DNA of 64,000 nt. It comes from Lutispora sp003527145 (GTDB taxonomy: Bacteria > Bacillota > Clostridia > Lutisporales > Lutisporaceae). Positions 17,159 through 26,092 of this stretch are shown here, one piece after another. The notes below the pieces were generated by a model. That model searched no databases and was not told the origin of the DNA. It saw nothing but the letters and a program-made list of their open reading frames with translations. The translations under genes and the position numbers were made by a program. The stretch's first letter is position 1; every line of letters starts with the position of its first letter. The DNA is taken from contig JASBZB010000026.1 in assembly GCA_029983695.1 (NCBI GenBank), positions 1-64,000 of the forward strand, written 5' to 3'.

Positions 17159-18151
17159 ATGGATATTGAAGCTATTGCATCAAAATTTAGCATAAAGGTT
17201 AAAGGGATCAAGCCCTTAAGAGGAGTATACATGGCTTATACGGACAAGGGGATCAAGATTATCAAAGAATCAAAAAAAGACCCTGAAAAGCTTCTATATA
17301 TACATGGCATGAAAGAATATATCTATAGAAGAGGCTTTCATAACCTGGACAGATTTCTGATTTCCGATCAAGGGCTGCCTTTTGTCACTGATGAAGGAAG
17401 AATATTCATCATGGAGGATTTTATATCTGGAAGAGAATGCAGCTTCTCAAATCCTTATGACCGTTCTGCGGCCATGAGAACCCTTGCTCAATTGCATATA
17501 TACGGGCAGGGATACATAACCCCAACCGGCGCAGCAGAGAGAAACGATATAGGAAAGTGGGAGAACAACTATATAAAGAGAATAAATAATATGCTGGATT
17601 ATAAAAAAGCTGTAACTCAAAAGAAGGACAAGGATGAATTCGATAAAATGTTTATGGAGGATGTGGACTTCTTCATAGAGATGGGCTGGAGGGCGTATGA
17701 TACATTGAAAAGCTCAAGGTACAAAATGCTTTGCAAAGCAGCGGAGGCGTTAAGGCCCATATGCCATCATGATTATACATACCATAACATTATAATGGGG
17801 AAGCAGGGCAGAGTGGACATAATAGACTTTGACTACAGCTGCCACGAGCTGTCCTGTTATGATGTGGCTGCGGTCATACAGAGGGTGATGCGCAGGTTCT
17901 CCTTTGATATAGATATAGCCATGGATATGCTGACAGATTATGACATGGTAAAGCCTATAACTGATGACGAACTACTGTTGATATTATCCCTGTCCGAATT
18001 CCCTCAGAGGTTTTGGCGGATCACGGAGAGGTACTACAGCGGGAAAAGAGAGTGGTCCAAGAAAAAGTTTATCAAAAAATATCATGAGACGGTAGATGAC
18101 AAAGCGTTCATGATGGATTTTGTAAATGATTTTAGAAATATAATAACATGA
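17159..18151 (+). CDS. CotS-family spore coat protein (kinase fold), paralogue 4
   Basis: A 330-residue CotS-type protein with an intact catalytic loop (HHDYTYHN) and metal-binding DFDY, and the family ending FPQRFWRITERYYSGKREW. It starts after an AAGGAGG site. It is separated from the other three paralogues by about 10 kb of efflux and regulator genes. It lies directly before yabG, which supports a coat-assembly role. The substrate, if any, is unknown. Confidence 0.85.
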   Translation: MDIEAIASKFSIKVKGIKPLRGVYMAYTDKGIKIIKESKKDPEKLLYIHGMKEYIYRRGFHNLDRFLISDQGLPFVTDEGRIFIMEDFISGRECSFSNPYDRSAAMRTLAQLHIYGQGYITPTGAAERNDIGKWENNYIKRINNMLDYKKAVTQKKDKDEFDKMFMEDVDFFIEMGWRAYDTLKSSRYKMLCKAAEALRPICHHDYTYHNIIMGKQGRVDIIDFDYSCHELSCYDVAAVIQRVMRRFSFDIDIAMDMLTDYDMVKPITDDELLLILSLSEFPQRFWRITERYYSGKREWSKKKFIKKYHETVDDKAFMMDFVNDFRNIIT

Positions 18152-18169
18152 GTCAAAAAAACTCCTGTC

Positions 18170-18197
18170 ACCCCATATATAGGGACTACATAGTATA
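18170..18197 (+). promoter_or_regulatory. Sigma-K-type promoter of yabG
   Basis: AC at 18170-18171, 17-base gap, CATAGTATA at 18189-18197. This fits the mother-cell sigma-K pattern (AC, about 17 bases, CATAnnnTA), and yabG is a known sigma-K gene in Bacillus. Confidence 0.6.
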
Positions 18198-18233
18198 TAG
18201 TATAACTTCCAATAGTTTAGGGGTGATGGCGCA

Positions 18234-19109
18234 GTGGTGATTAAACCTGGTGATATTGTGGGAAGAAAATCCTATGGCTGCGATGTAATTTTCAAAGTGT
18301 GCAATATAGTAGAAAATAGGGATAAGGGTAAAACTGTTCTACTGAAGGGCGTGAACGTAAGGCTCCTGGCAGATTCGCCGGAAGCGGATTTGATACCCAT
18401 GTCCGAAGAAGATGTAGACAGGGATAGAGAAGTTTTTGCAAGGAAGATCAGTGAATCCGGCAAAAGCAAGACAAACAAAAAAAGGGGAAGGCAAGAGAGA
18501 CAAGAAGCCAATGTGTTTAAGAAGCCTGGCCGGGTTCTTCATTTGGATGGTGATGGTGAATATCTGAAGCTTTGTTTGAAGGAATATGAAAATATGGGCA
18601 TAGAGGCCTTTGGATATGAGTTGAGAGAAGAAGAACAGCCGAAGCATATTAAAGAGCTGTTAAAAGAGGTAAAGCCGGACATCCTGGTTGTAACAGGCCA
18701 TGACGGTTTGCTCAAGGATAGCAAGGACTTATCTGATATAAAAAGCTACAGAAATTCAAGCAGCTTTATACAATCTGTAAAAGAAGCTAGGATGTTTCAG
18801 CCTTCTTTGGATGAGCTTGTGATCATTGCCGGCGCCTGCCAATCTCATTATGAGGCGATCCTTGAGGCCGGAGCAAACTTTGCCAGCTCTCCCGATAGGA
18901 TATTGATACACGCATTGGATCCTGTCAAAGCATGTTCAAAGGTGGCTTTAGCTCCTATAGACAAGATAGTATCCTCCGAGGAGATTTCCCAAATCACCGT
19001 ATCGGGAATAAACGGAATAGGAGGGCTTCAGACCAGAGGCAAATATAGAGACGGTGCTCCAAAACCCCGCTACAAATATAAGCAGGGGGGAGACGGAAAT
19101 GCGATGTAA
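18234..19109 (+). CDS. yabG: Sporulation-specific protease YabG
   Basis: This 291-residue protein matches YabG, the mother-cell protease that trims coat and cortex-related proteins late in sporulation. It has the N-terminal IKPGDIVGRKSYGCDVIFKV region, the central GRVLHLDGDGEYLKLCLKEY and VVTGHDG segments, and the conserved AGACQSHYEAILEAGANFASSPDRILIHALDP region containing the likely catalytic Cys and His. The start is GTG after AGGGGTGAT. A sigma-K-type promoter lies 37 bases upstream. Its end overlaps the next gene by 11 bases, so the two are probably co-translated. Confidence 0.93.
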   Translation: MVIKPGDIVGRKSYGCDVIFKVCNIVENRDKGKTVLLKGVNVRLLADSPEADLIPMSEEDVDRDREVFARKISESGKSKTNKKRGRQERQEANVFKKPGRVLHLDGDGEYLKLCLKEYENMGIEAFGYELREEEQPKHIKELLKEVKPDILVVTGHDGLLKDSKDLSDIKSYRNSSSFIQSVKEARMFQPSLDELVIIAGACQSHYEAILEAGANFASSPDRILIHALDPVKACSKVALAPIDKIVSSEEISQITVSGINGIGGLQTRGKYRDGAPKPRYKYKQGGDGNAM

Positions 19110-20487
19110 TATATTTGATTGGGAAAGCTCTGAAGAGCATTCCGTCCCCATATGGGAATTGATAGGCAGGATGGCTGCTTTCAATATTAAGGAAATCTCT
19201 CATCAGGAAGCTGCAAAATGCTTTGCGATCATTGCCAGGACGGAGCTGGCCAGAAGGCTTAATATATACGGCGGGTCCGGCTGTGAAAAGCACAAAGGCT
19301 GCGAGCTTTGCACTGAGCCGGGCCATTGCCTTGAATTAGGCTTGCCTAAAATCAGCAGCAGTGAAAGAGTAAGGGCGGCTGTAAGGGATACAGGAAACCT
19401 GATCATAACCTTTGACGGGAAGCCGATAAAGCCATACTACCACTACAGATGCGGCGGGGCTACGGAAAATTCGGAAAATGTGATAGGAAACCGGATCACT
19501 TACCTTAGGAAGGTTTTCTGCGAATACTGCCGTACAATTGATGATGAAGGAAAGGATAAGGTTTTCTCCATTGAGGAACTGGAAAGACTTTTAAATATCA
19601 AGATCGAAAAGCCTAAAGATGTCTATTATGATATAAAGGGTATTTTTGATAACCTGGATATAGACGAACAGGGGAGAATAAAGTCCTTAAACATAGGAGG
19701 CAAGTTTTTTAAAGGCACTGAGATAGTAGAAAGATTGGGCCTGAATTCCACCAGATTCAACTATATGCCTGTGCGATTCCTCATAAGCTGCATAGGGATC
19801 GGCCATGGTCTGGGCCTTTGCATTACCGGAGCCGAAGAAATGGCCAGAAGAGGAATGAGCTATGAAGACATTTTGTACTATTATTATACAGGCATAAGGA
19901 TTGAAGAGATGGAGATGCCGGAAGAAGATAAGCCCTTGAAGGGTAAAGTCATTGCATTGGATGCGGCTTCGGGAGAAGATGACAGCTATGAAGGCAAAGG
20001 CCCCGGGGGCCTTAGGGAGGGTGAGGCCAACCTTAAAATAGTGATGGAGTTAGAAATGCTGCTGAAAGAGGCTGGAGCTAAGGTTTGTCTTACCAGAACA
20101 GGGAGCAAGCATATTAATCTCTCAGAGCGGGCTGAGATTGCAAACAGCGTGAAAACTGACTTCTTTATATCCATTTGCCAAAGCGCCTTTCCCAACGAAA
20201 GCGCCTCAGGCACCGAAGCCTACCACTATAGAGAAGACAAAGAAGCTGCTATGCTGGGCAGCATAATTTTAGAAGAAATCAGCCCGGAGATGAAATGCAG
20301 AAACAGGGGCTTGAGAACGGCAGATTTTTATATCCTCAAAGAGGTCAAATGCAGCACCCTCCAGTTGAACATCCTGTATATAACAAATCCCCAGGATGAA
20401 AAAAAGCTTGCAGACCCGGATATGAGAAGGAAAGCTGCTGAGGCCATCGCAAGAGGGATAATAAGGTACTATGGGCAAATAGGCTGA
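19099..20487 (+). CDS. SpoIID-like / amidase_3-like fusion, catalytic residues degenerate
   Basis: A 462-residue two-part protein. Residues about 15-290 resemble SpoIID/LytB: HQEAAKCFAIIARTELARR, then CEKHKGCELC, and GIGHGLGLCITGAEEMARRGMSYEDILYYYYTGI. From about residue 300 (KGKVIALDAASGEDD) it resembles an N-acetylmuramoyl-L-alanine amidase of the amidase_3 family, ending in ARGIIRYYG. The SpoIID catalytic Glu (EMP context) is not found. In the amidase part the zinc-binding His of the DPGHGG motif is Ser and that of SIHxN is Cys, while the Glu remains. It is probably a binding or scaffold protein for spore peptidoglycan. It starts after GGGGGAG inside yabG. Confidence 0.72.
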   Translation: MRCNIFDWESSEEHSVPIWELIGRMAAFNIKEISHQEAAKCFAIIARTELARRLNIYGGSGCEKHKGCELCTEPGHCLELGLPKISSSERVRAAVRDTGNLIITFDGKPIKPYYHYRCGGATENSENVIGNRITYLRKVFCEYCRTIDDEGKDKVFSIEELERLLNIKIEKPKDVYYDIKGIFDNLDIDEQGRIKSLNIGGKFFKGTEIVERLGLNSTRFNYMPVRFLISCIGIGHGLGLCITGAEEMARRGMSYEDILYYYYTGIRIEEMEMPEEDKPLKGKVIALDAASGEDDSYEGKGPGGLREGEANLKIVMELEMLLKEAGAKVCLTRTGSKHINLSERAEIANSVKTDFFISICQSAFPNESASGTEAYHYREDKEAAMLGSIILEEISPEMKCRNRGLRTADFYILKEVKCSTLQLNILYITNPQDEKKLADPDMRRKAAEAIARGIIRYYGQIG

Positions 20488-20599
20488 TGGGCAAATGGGC
20501 AGACAGGAGACTGGGGAGAAGAAGAACAAAGTATATATCTTATATAAGTGAAGGATATCAGACCCAAAATGAATACTCAATTGTCAGAGGCAATAAAAA

Positions 20600-20630
20600 A
20601 ATTCAGTGGCAGGACCACTGAATTTTTTTA
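20600..20630 (+). terminator. Bidirectional terminator between the yabG operon and codB copy 1
   Basis: AATTCAGTGG, loop CAGGA, CCACTGAATT, with a T-run on both strands. It serves the plus-strand spore genes and the minus-strand permease. Confidence 0.85.
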
Positions 20631-20631
20631 T

Positions 20632-21924
20632 TTATGCATTAACCTTGTGATTATCATTCTTCATTACTGCATTCATAACCGGAACCATAAGAGTCGCTAC
20701 AATAATGCCTTGGAGAGGCGGAATGCCTATACCGAACTTGTTGGTTAAATAAGCGACAAGTGTTCCGATGAGGTAAGCAACAAGGTTAGCTATTCGAATG
20801 GGCTTGAACTCAACCTTATTTATATTTGGAACATTTCCCTTCCAAACGAAAAGGTAATCGCCTATGATGGTACCGCCAAGCGGAGGAATAAATATTCCAA
20901 GCGCAACCAAAAAGGGTATGAAGAAGTTGTATACTCCTGTTACTGCAAGGACTGTTGCTATGGCGACACCGCCTATTATAAAAGGCTTCTTGTCACTCTT
21001 GTTGAAAAATTCTGAGCCTGCCACACCAAAGGCATATGCTGCTGCATCGTTGGTGGTCCAGATATTGATTGTCAATATTACCAAAGCAAAGAAAACGATG
21101 CCCATCTGCATAAATACTTCTACTATATCAGGAAGCTGGAAAGCTATAGCACCGATACCGCCGGCAAATATCATAAGGCCGTTGCCGAAGAAGAAGGCCA
21201 GCAGAGCTGCTATGAAGCTGACTTTTGCACTCTTCGCAAATCTGGACCAGTTAGCTACCTGTGTACCGGCTGATGCAAAGGTGCCCACTATGATTGTAAG
21301 GGCTGTAGTCATAGCCATTGGCTCTCCTGAGGGTGCTATTGCAGCTAGGGCTGCCCAGGAGCCTGCTTTTTGAACGCCGAGGATGGGTGTCCATATAGTA
21401 AGTATGAGTATGAGAGGTATTGCAATATAGGATACTATTTCCATAGCTTTAAACCCATATACTGCAGTTATTCCCATGACTATACACCAGAACAATGTCC
21501 AAAATATAAAGGAATTAGGCATATTGAGAGCTTTAACAAAAATTTCTGCAACATATGCGGCAGAAACGGCGTACCAGCCCAGCTGTGTGCCCCCCAATAA
21601 GAAGCTGGCCCATTTAGAACCTGCCGTACCAAGGGTATAACGGGAGAGAAGCACTGAAGTCAAACCTGATTTTGTACCGATAACAGACATAATTGCGACA
21701 TAGAGACCAAGAATCAGATTTCCTATCACCATAGCCTGCAAGAACTTATTTAGACCGAATGAGGCAGCTACTTGTCCGCCTGCAACCATTGTAGGGCTGA
21801 AGAAGGTTAGTCCTAACAAAACGGCAGAGAGAGAAAGAAGGCCAACCCTAGCGCTTTGAGGTACGTGGTCTAATGGATAATCCTTGTCGATGTTTTGATT
21901 TTGATTTTTGTTTTGTCCCATCAT
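20632..21924 (-). CDS. codB: NCS1 cytosine/purine permease, copy 1
   Basis: This 430-residue permease of the NCS1 (CodB/PurP) family has about 12 hydrophobic segments. It opens with DHVPQSARVGLLSLSAVLLGLTFFSPTMVAGG and contains GTQLGWYAVSAAYVAEIF, NWSRFAKSAKVSF and ILTINIWTTNDAAAYAFGVAGSEFF, all typical of CodB-type cytosine transporters. It is nearly identical over most of its length to copy 2 at 22095-23405 and shares its upstream region, so this is a recent tandem duplication. The start follows AGGAGG; the two consecutive ATGs leave three bases of uncertainty. The context with a CodA-like deaminase supports nucleobase uptake. Confidence 0.88.
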   Translation of the reverse strand: MMGQNKNQNQNIDKDYPLDHVPQSARVGLLSLSAVLLGLTFFSPTMVAGGQVAASFGLNKFLQAMVIGNLILGLYVAIMSVIGTKSGLTSVLLSRYTLGTAGSKWASFLLGGTQLGWYAVSAAYVAEIFVKALNMPNSFIFWTLFWCIVMGITAVYGFKAMEIVSYIAIPLILILTIWTPILGVQKAGSWAALAAIAPSGEPMAMTTALTIIVGTFASAGTQVANWSRFAKSAKVSFIAALLAFFFGNGLMIFAGGIGAIAFQLPDIVEVFMQMGIVFFALVILTINIWTTNDAAAYAFGVAGSEFFNKSDKKPFIIGGVAIATVLAVTGVYNFFIPFLVALGIFIPPLGGTIIGDYLFVWKGNVPNINKVEFKPIRIANLVAYLIGTLVAYLTNKFGIGIPPLQGIIVATLMVPVMNAVMKNDNHKVNA

Positions 21925-21937
21925 TAAACCTCCTAAA

Positions 21938-21952
21938 TTTCGTCATATGAAA
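21938..21952 (-). promoter_or_regulatory. Palindromic box upstream of codB copy 1
   Basis: On the minus strand it reads TTTCATATGACGAAA, one half-site change from the palindromes at 23419 and 24713. It lies directly before the ribosome site. A second TTTCATAT half-site follows upstream. Confidence 0.55.
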
Positions 21953-22045
21953 ATATAGTTTATTAATATGAAATTAATATATATATTCTATATTTTTTTA
22001 AAATATCCTTTTTTCCAAGATAAATTTTTATCAATTTTTTAATCC

Positions 22046-22082
22046 ATAAAAAAAGCAATGGCAGTTTGATTTGCCATTGCTT
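22046..22082 (-). terminator. Terminator after codB copy 2
   Basis: On the minus strand: AAGCAATGGCA, loop of eight, TGCCATTGCTT and a run of T. It separates the two tandem permease genes into their own transcripts. Confidence 0.85.
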
Positions 22083-22094
22083 ATCGCGACTCGA

Positions 22095-23405
22095 TTATGC
22101 TTGAATTGTGCCATCACCTTTAATCTTGTGTTTGTCATTCTTTATTACTGCATTCATAACAGGAACCATAAGTGCTGCTACAATTATGCCCTGGAGAGGA
22201 GGAACGCCTATGCCGAATTTGTTTCCTAAATAAGCTGCGAGAGTCCCTAACAAATAAGCAACTATGTTGGAAATTCTTACACTTTTAAATTCTACATCTT
22301 TCATGTTCGGTATATTCTTCTTCCATGTGAAGATATAATCGCCTATGATGGTGCCGCCAAGGGGAGGGATGAATATTCCCAGTGCAACCAGGAAGGGTAT
22401 AAGGAAATTATATGCTCCTGTTACTGCAAGGACTGTTGCTATGGCAACACCGCCTATTATAAAAGGCTTTTTGTCGCTCTTGTTGAAAAATTCTGAGCCT
22501 GCCACACCAAAGGCGTATGCTGCCGCATCGTTGGTAGTCCAGATATTGATCGTCAATATTATCATGGCAAAGAAAACGATACCCATCTGCATAAATACTT
22601 CAACCATGTCAGGCTGCTGAAAAGCTATAGCCCCCATGCCGCCGGCAAATATCATAAGGCCGTTGCCGAAGAAGAAGGCCAGCAGAGCCGCTATGAAGCT
22701 GACTTTTGCATTTTTAGCAAACCTGGACCAGTTGGTGACCTGGGTGCCTGCCGATGCAAAGGTGCCCACTATAATTGTAAGGGCTGTGGTCATAGCCATT
22801 GGCTCTCCTGAAGGTGCAATTGCAGCTAAAGCTGCCCAAGAACCTGCTTTTTGCACACCTAATACCGGTACCCAAACGGTAAGTATCAATATAAGCGGTA
22901 TAGCTATATAGGATACTATCTCCATAGCCTTGAAGCCGTATACAGCAGTGATTCCCATTACTACGCACCAGAATATGGCCCAGAATATATATGAGTTGGG
23001 CATGTTGAGAGCTTTAACAAAAATTTCTGCAACATATGCGGCAGAAACGGCGTACCAGCCCAGCTGTGTGCCCCCCAATAAGAAGCTGGCCCATTTGGAA
23101 CCGCCCGTTCCAAGAGTATAGCGAGACAATAGAACTGAAGTTAAACCTGTTTTAGTACCGATAACAGACATAATTGCAACGTAGAGACCAAGAATCAAGT
23201 TTCCGAGAATCATAGCAGTCATGAATTTGTTCAGACCGAATGAGGCAGCTACTTGCCCGCCTGCAACCATTGTAGGGCTGAAGAAGGTTAGTCCTAACAA
23301 AACTGCTGAGAGAGAAAGAAGGCCGACTCTAGCGCTTTGAGGTACATGATCTAATGGATAATCCTTATCATGGTTTTGATTCTGATTTTTGTTTTCACCC
23401 ATCAT
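22095..23405 (-). CDS. codB: NCS1 cytosine/purine permease, copy 2
   Basis: A 436-residue tandem paralogue of the gene at 20632-21924, with the same motifs and a slightly longer C-terminal tail (KGDGTIQA). Differences are mostly conservative and concentrated in a few loops and in the C-terminal third (for example VPVLGVQK versus TPILGVQK). Two copies, each with its own promoter box and terminator, could raise transport capacity or differ in substrate. The start follows AGGAGG. Confidence 0.88.
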   Translation of the reverse strand: MMGENKNQNQNHDKDYPLDHVPQSARVGLLSLSAVLLGLTFFSPTMVAGGQVAASFGLNKFMTAMILGNLILGLYVAIMSVIGTKTGLTSVLLSRYTLGTGGSKWASFLLGGTQLGWYAVSAAYVAEIFVKALNMPNSYIFWAIFWCVVMGITAVYGFKAMEIVSYIAIPLILILTVWVPVLGVQKAGSWAALAAIAPSGEPMAMTTALTIIVGTFASAGTQVTNWSRFAKNAKVSFIAALLAFFFGNGLMIFAGGMGAIAFQQPDMVEVFMQMGIVFFAMIILTINIWTTNDAAAYAFGVAGSEFFNKSDKKPFIIGGVAIATVLAVTGAYNFLIPFLVALGIFIPPLGGTIIGDYIFTWKKNIPNMKDVEFKSVRISNIVAYLLGTLAAYLGNKFGIGVPPLQGIIVAALMVPVMNAVIKNDKHKIKGDGTIQA

Positions 23406-23779
23406 TAAACCTCCTTGATTTCATAATATGAAAATATATTTGTGGGATATGAAATTAATTTATATATTCTATATTTTCGTAAAATTTCCTCTTTTTTTTG
23501 TGAAAAATTTTTATAATATTTTACTGCACATATTGATTACCTTTTATTGAATATTTATGATAGTATAGTAATAATGTAATTCTTTTCAGTCTGTGAAATG
23601 GTAATTCATGACTAAGAATTCAACCGTTCAGATAGATCGGTACGCACGGTGCAGATAAGCTTGTTGTTACCGTTTATACTGATTTGTATTGCAGAAAGCT
23701 ATGCAGTTTTAGAAATAGGAATGCGCCGGCACCACGAATTAAGTCTCGCTTAATATTGTTGATGAGAGGAGAAAAATAG
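23406..23779. other. 374-base gap between codB copy 2 and the IclR gene
   Basis: Holds the codB copy 2 control region on the left. On the plus strand it holds a likely iclR promoter, TTGATT (23533-23538), 17 bases, TATGAT (23556-23561), which implies an untranslated leader of about 210 bases. No known riboswitch was recognised in that leader. Confidence 0.55.
23419..23433 (-). promoter_or_regulatory. Palindromic box upstream of codB copy 2
   Basis: TTTCAT-ATT-ATGAAA on the minus strand, a perfect 6-3-6 palindrome immediately before the ribosome site, the same place as in the deaminase gene. Confidence 0.6.
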
Positions 23780-24541
23780 ATGACAAACAAAGCTGATAAT
23801 GGAAGCAGCGGGTTGATAAAATCTGTGCAAAAAAGCTTGAAGATACTTAAATATATAATAGATGCAGATGATGAGGTAAACCTTTCAGATATAGAAAAAG
23901 CATTGGGCTACAATGTAAGCACCGTTCATCATTTGCTGAAGACTTTGATGGAAGAAGGCTTTGTAAGCCAAAATAAGATAACTAGAAAATACGATATCGG
24001 TCCGGAGATATTTTTTGCATGGCTGGGAGGAAGAAAACCGGAAAATTATTTCTCCAGGGTGACTCCGATACTTGAAGAGTGTGTCCAGGAAACAGGAGAA
24101 ACGACGAATCTGTTTATCAGGGATGATAATGAAGCAGTATGCATAACGGGCTGTGAATCCAAATATACTCTCAGGGCATTTCTTAAGATAGGGAGGAAGA
24201 TTCCTCTTACAAGCACTGCTGCAGGAAAAGCTTTTCTAGTAAATTTGAAGCCGGAAGATCTTAAAAGATATCTTCCCAATACCTCAAAGGACCTGGAGAG
24301 GCTTTCAAAGGAGCTGGAAGACTCAAGGGTAAGAGGCTATACTTTGGAGATTGAGGAATTTGAAGATATGATCACTGCTATAGGAGTTCCTGTAATCGAT
24401 CATAACGGAAGAGTCATATGCGCCTTGTCTACAATTGCACCCAGCGTGAGAATAGATAAAGAAAAAATTGATCTCATATCAAAAGCATTGATCAATGCTT
24501 CTAATAGAATTACGGAAATAATGGAAGGAGTGTTTTATTAG
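23780..24541 (+). CDS. IclR-family transcriptional regulator
   Basis: A 253-residue IclR-type regulator. The N-terminal winged helix spans residues about 10-75 (VQKSLKILKYI...LSDIEKALGYNVSTVHHLLKTLMEEGFVSQ). The C-terminal GAF-like effector domain has RKIPLTSTAAGKAFL and the closing VPVIDHNGRVICALSTIAPSVRI. It lies between codB copy 2 and the CodA-like gene and is the obvious candidate for binding the TTTCATATnATGAAA boxes upstream of all three transport/deaminase genes. The effector is unknown but is probably a nucleobase. Confidence 0.88.
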   Translation: MTNKADNGSSGLIKSVQKSLKILKYIIDADDEVNLSDIEKALGYNVSTVHHLLKTLMEEGFVSQNKITRKYDIGPEIFFAWLGGRKPENYFSRVTPILEECVQETGETTNLFIRDDNEAVCITGCESKYTLRAFLKIGRKIPLTSTAAGKAFLVNLKPEDLKRYLPNTSKDLERLSKELEDSRVRGYTLEIEEFEDMITAIGVPVIDHNGRVICALSTIAPSVRIDKEKIDLISKALINASNRITEIMEGVFY

Positions 24542-24580
24542 AGCTCAGGATTCAGAACTCAGGAATGCTAGGGTATTCCT
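24541..24580 (+). repeat. Intergenic repeat, GAGCTCAG module plus inverted GGAATACC module
   Basis: GAGCTCAGGATTCAGAACTCAGG followed by GCTAGGGTATTCCT, the latter being the reverse complement of the dispersed AGGAATACCCTAG word. The GAGCTCAG part recurs at 17122, 44395 and 62754. Confidence 0.65.
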
Positions 24581-24590
24581 AAGCGATACT

Positions 24591-24630
24591 AAAAATCCCT
24601 TGTTGGTTTTGCCGATAAGGGATTTTTTTA
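24591..24630 (+). terminator. Terminator after the IclR gene
   Basis: AAATCCCTTGTTGG, loop TTTTG, CCGATAAGGGATTTTTTT; 11-pair stem with G-U pairs and a long T-run. Confidence 0.85.
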
Positions 24631-24712
24631 ATAAATATTTATAGATTAAAGCAGGATTTTTTTAAAGCAATATAGAATATAAAAAATAATATTTCGCGAT
24701 GTAATATGTAAA

Positions 24713-24727
24713 TTTCATATAATGAAA
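24713..24727 (+). promoter_or_regulatory. Palindromic box upstream of the CodA-like gene
   Basis: TTTCAT-ATA-ATGAAA, the same palindrome as before both codB copies. A TATAGAATATA word upstream (24670-24680) is also shared with the codB control regions. Confidence 0.6.
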
Positions 24728-24741
24728 TGGAGGTAAAAAAA

Positions 24742-25977
24742 TTGGATCTAATTATTCGAAATGCAAAGCTCAGAAATAAAGAAGACTTGTGGGATATAGG
24801 TATAGAAAAAGGAAAGATCAAAGCCATAGCTAACCATTTAGAAGCAAAGGCTGCAGAGGAAATAGACGCAAACGGAAAACTTACGGTGCCATCATTTATT
24901 GATCCGCATATACATCTGGATAAGGTCAATATTGTTGAGGTAGTGAGACCCAATGTGACAGGCACCTTGAAGGAAGCCATAGAGATCATCTGGGATAAAA
25001 AAGCCAGATACACCATAGAGGATATTGTGGAAAGATCCGGAGATGTTATTAAAAGAGGCGTTTTAAACGGCACCACGAGGATGAGGACCCACGTGGATGT
25101 GGATACGATAGGCGGACTAAAACCGCTGGAAGGTGTAATTGCTGCCAAGAATAAGTTTAAAGATATAATGGATGTTGAAACCATAGCTTTCCCCCAGGAG
25201 GGAATAATCAAGGATCCGGGCTGCGAAAAGCTGATGTGGGAAGCCATGGAGATGGGAGCGGAAATTGTAGGCGGTATGCCTGCCAATGAAAATACGCCGG
25301 ACGACAGCAGAAAACATGTAGAAATATGCTTTGACATAGCAGAGAAATACAATGCAGATGTTGATATGCACGTTGATGAAACCGATGATCCATTCTACAG
25401 AACTTTGGAAATTGTTGCCGATGAGACGATAAAAAGAGGCTGGCAGGGAAGGGTCACAGCAGGTCATACCTGTGCTCTTGCAGCCTATGACGATCATTAT
25501 GCCGGCTACGTTATAGAAAAGGTCAAAAAAGCAGGCATCAACATGATCACAAACCCGGTAACAAACTTGGTTCTCCAGGGCAGAAACGATAAGCAGCCCA
25601 TAAGGCGCGGTATCACCAGAGTGAAAGAACTTCTGGCAGCAGGCGTCACAGTAAGCTTTGGACAGGATTGCATCAAGGATACCTTCTATCCTTTCGGAAG
25701 CGCAGACATGCTTCAGGTGGCATTGGTAACGGCGCATGCAGCCCAAATGACTTTGCCTCATGAAATCGAGAAGGTGTTTGACATGATAACCTGTGATGCA
25801 GCCAAGATATTAAGGCTGGAAAACTATGGCCTGGAAGAAGGCAAAGATGCAGACATAGTCATACTTGATGCTCTGACAATAAATGATGCGATAAGACTTC
25901 AGCCGGCAAGATTATATGTGATCAAGGGCGGAAAAGTCATAGCTAAAAATGAATACAAAAGGGAATTGACTATATAA
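24742..25977 (+). CDS. CodA-like cytosine deaminase family amidohydrolase
   Basis: A 411-residue metal-dependent amidohydrolase of the cytosine deaminase group. Active-site residues of E. coli CodA are present: HIHLD (metal), FPQEGI (substrate Gln), MHVDETDD (His and catalytic Glu), AGHTC (His) and FGQD (Asp). The Asp that follows in CodA is Cys here (QDC) and the nearby Trp is Phe, so the substrate may be another amino-nucleobase or ring, for example isoguanine. The TTG start at 24742 is chosen because the in-frame ATG at 24727 overlaps the GGAGGT ribosome site. It lies 115 bases before a molybdenum hydroxylase operon and shares an operator with the two permeases. Confidence 0.8.
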   Translation: MDLIIRNAKLRNKEDLWDIGIEKGKIKAIANHLEAKAAEEIDANGKLTVPSFIDPHIHLDKVNIVEVVRPNVTGTLKEAIEIIWDKKARYTIEDIVERSGDVIKRGVLNGTTRMRTHVDVDTIGGLKPLEGVIAAKNKFKDIMDVETIAFPQEGIIKDPGCEKLMWEAMEMGAEIVGGMPANENTPDDSRKHVEICFDIAEKYNADVDMHVDETDDPFYRTLEIVADETIKRGWQGRVTAGHTCALAAYDDHYAGYVIEKVKKAGINMITNPVTNLVLQGRNDKQPIRRGITRVKELLAAGVTVSFGQDCIKDTFYPFGSADMLQVALVTAHAAQMTLPHEIEKVFDMITCDAAKILRLENYGLEEGKDADIVILDALTINDAIRLQPARLYVIKGGKVIAKNEYKRELTI

Positions 25978-26007
25978 AAAGAATGCGATAAATGAAAGTA
26001 ATGGAAC

Positions 26008-26031
26008 GGAAAACACAGATTTAATCAGTGT
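26008..26031 (+). repeat. Intergenic repeat, GGAAAACACGGATT module
   Basis: GGAAAACACAGATTTAATCAGTG in the gap between the deaminase and hydroxylase genes. Close copies lie at 44454 and 59206. Confidence 0.5.
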
Positions 26032-26092
26032 CTCCCGTACACATATTTTATTTGAAGCGATGTGCTTTTGTACAAATTTTGGAGGTGAAGAA

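Noticed and set aside
25117..25761. 214-codon open frame antisense to the deaminase
   Set aside because: The deaminase active-site motifs lie on the other strand throughout; no ribosome site was seen.
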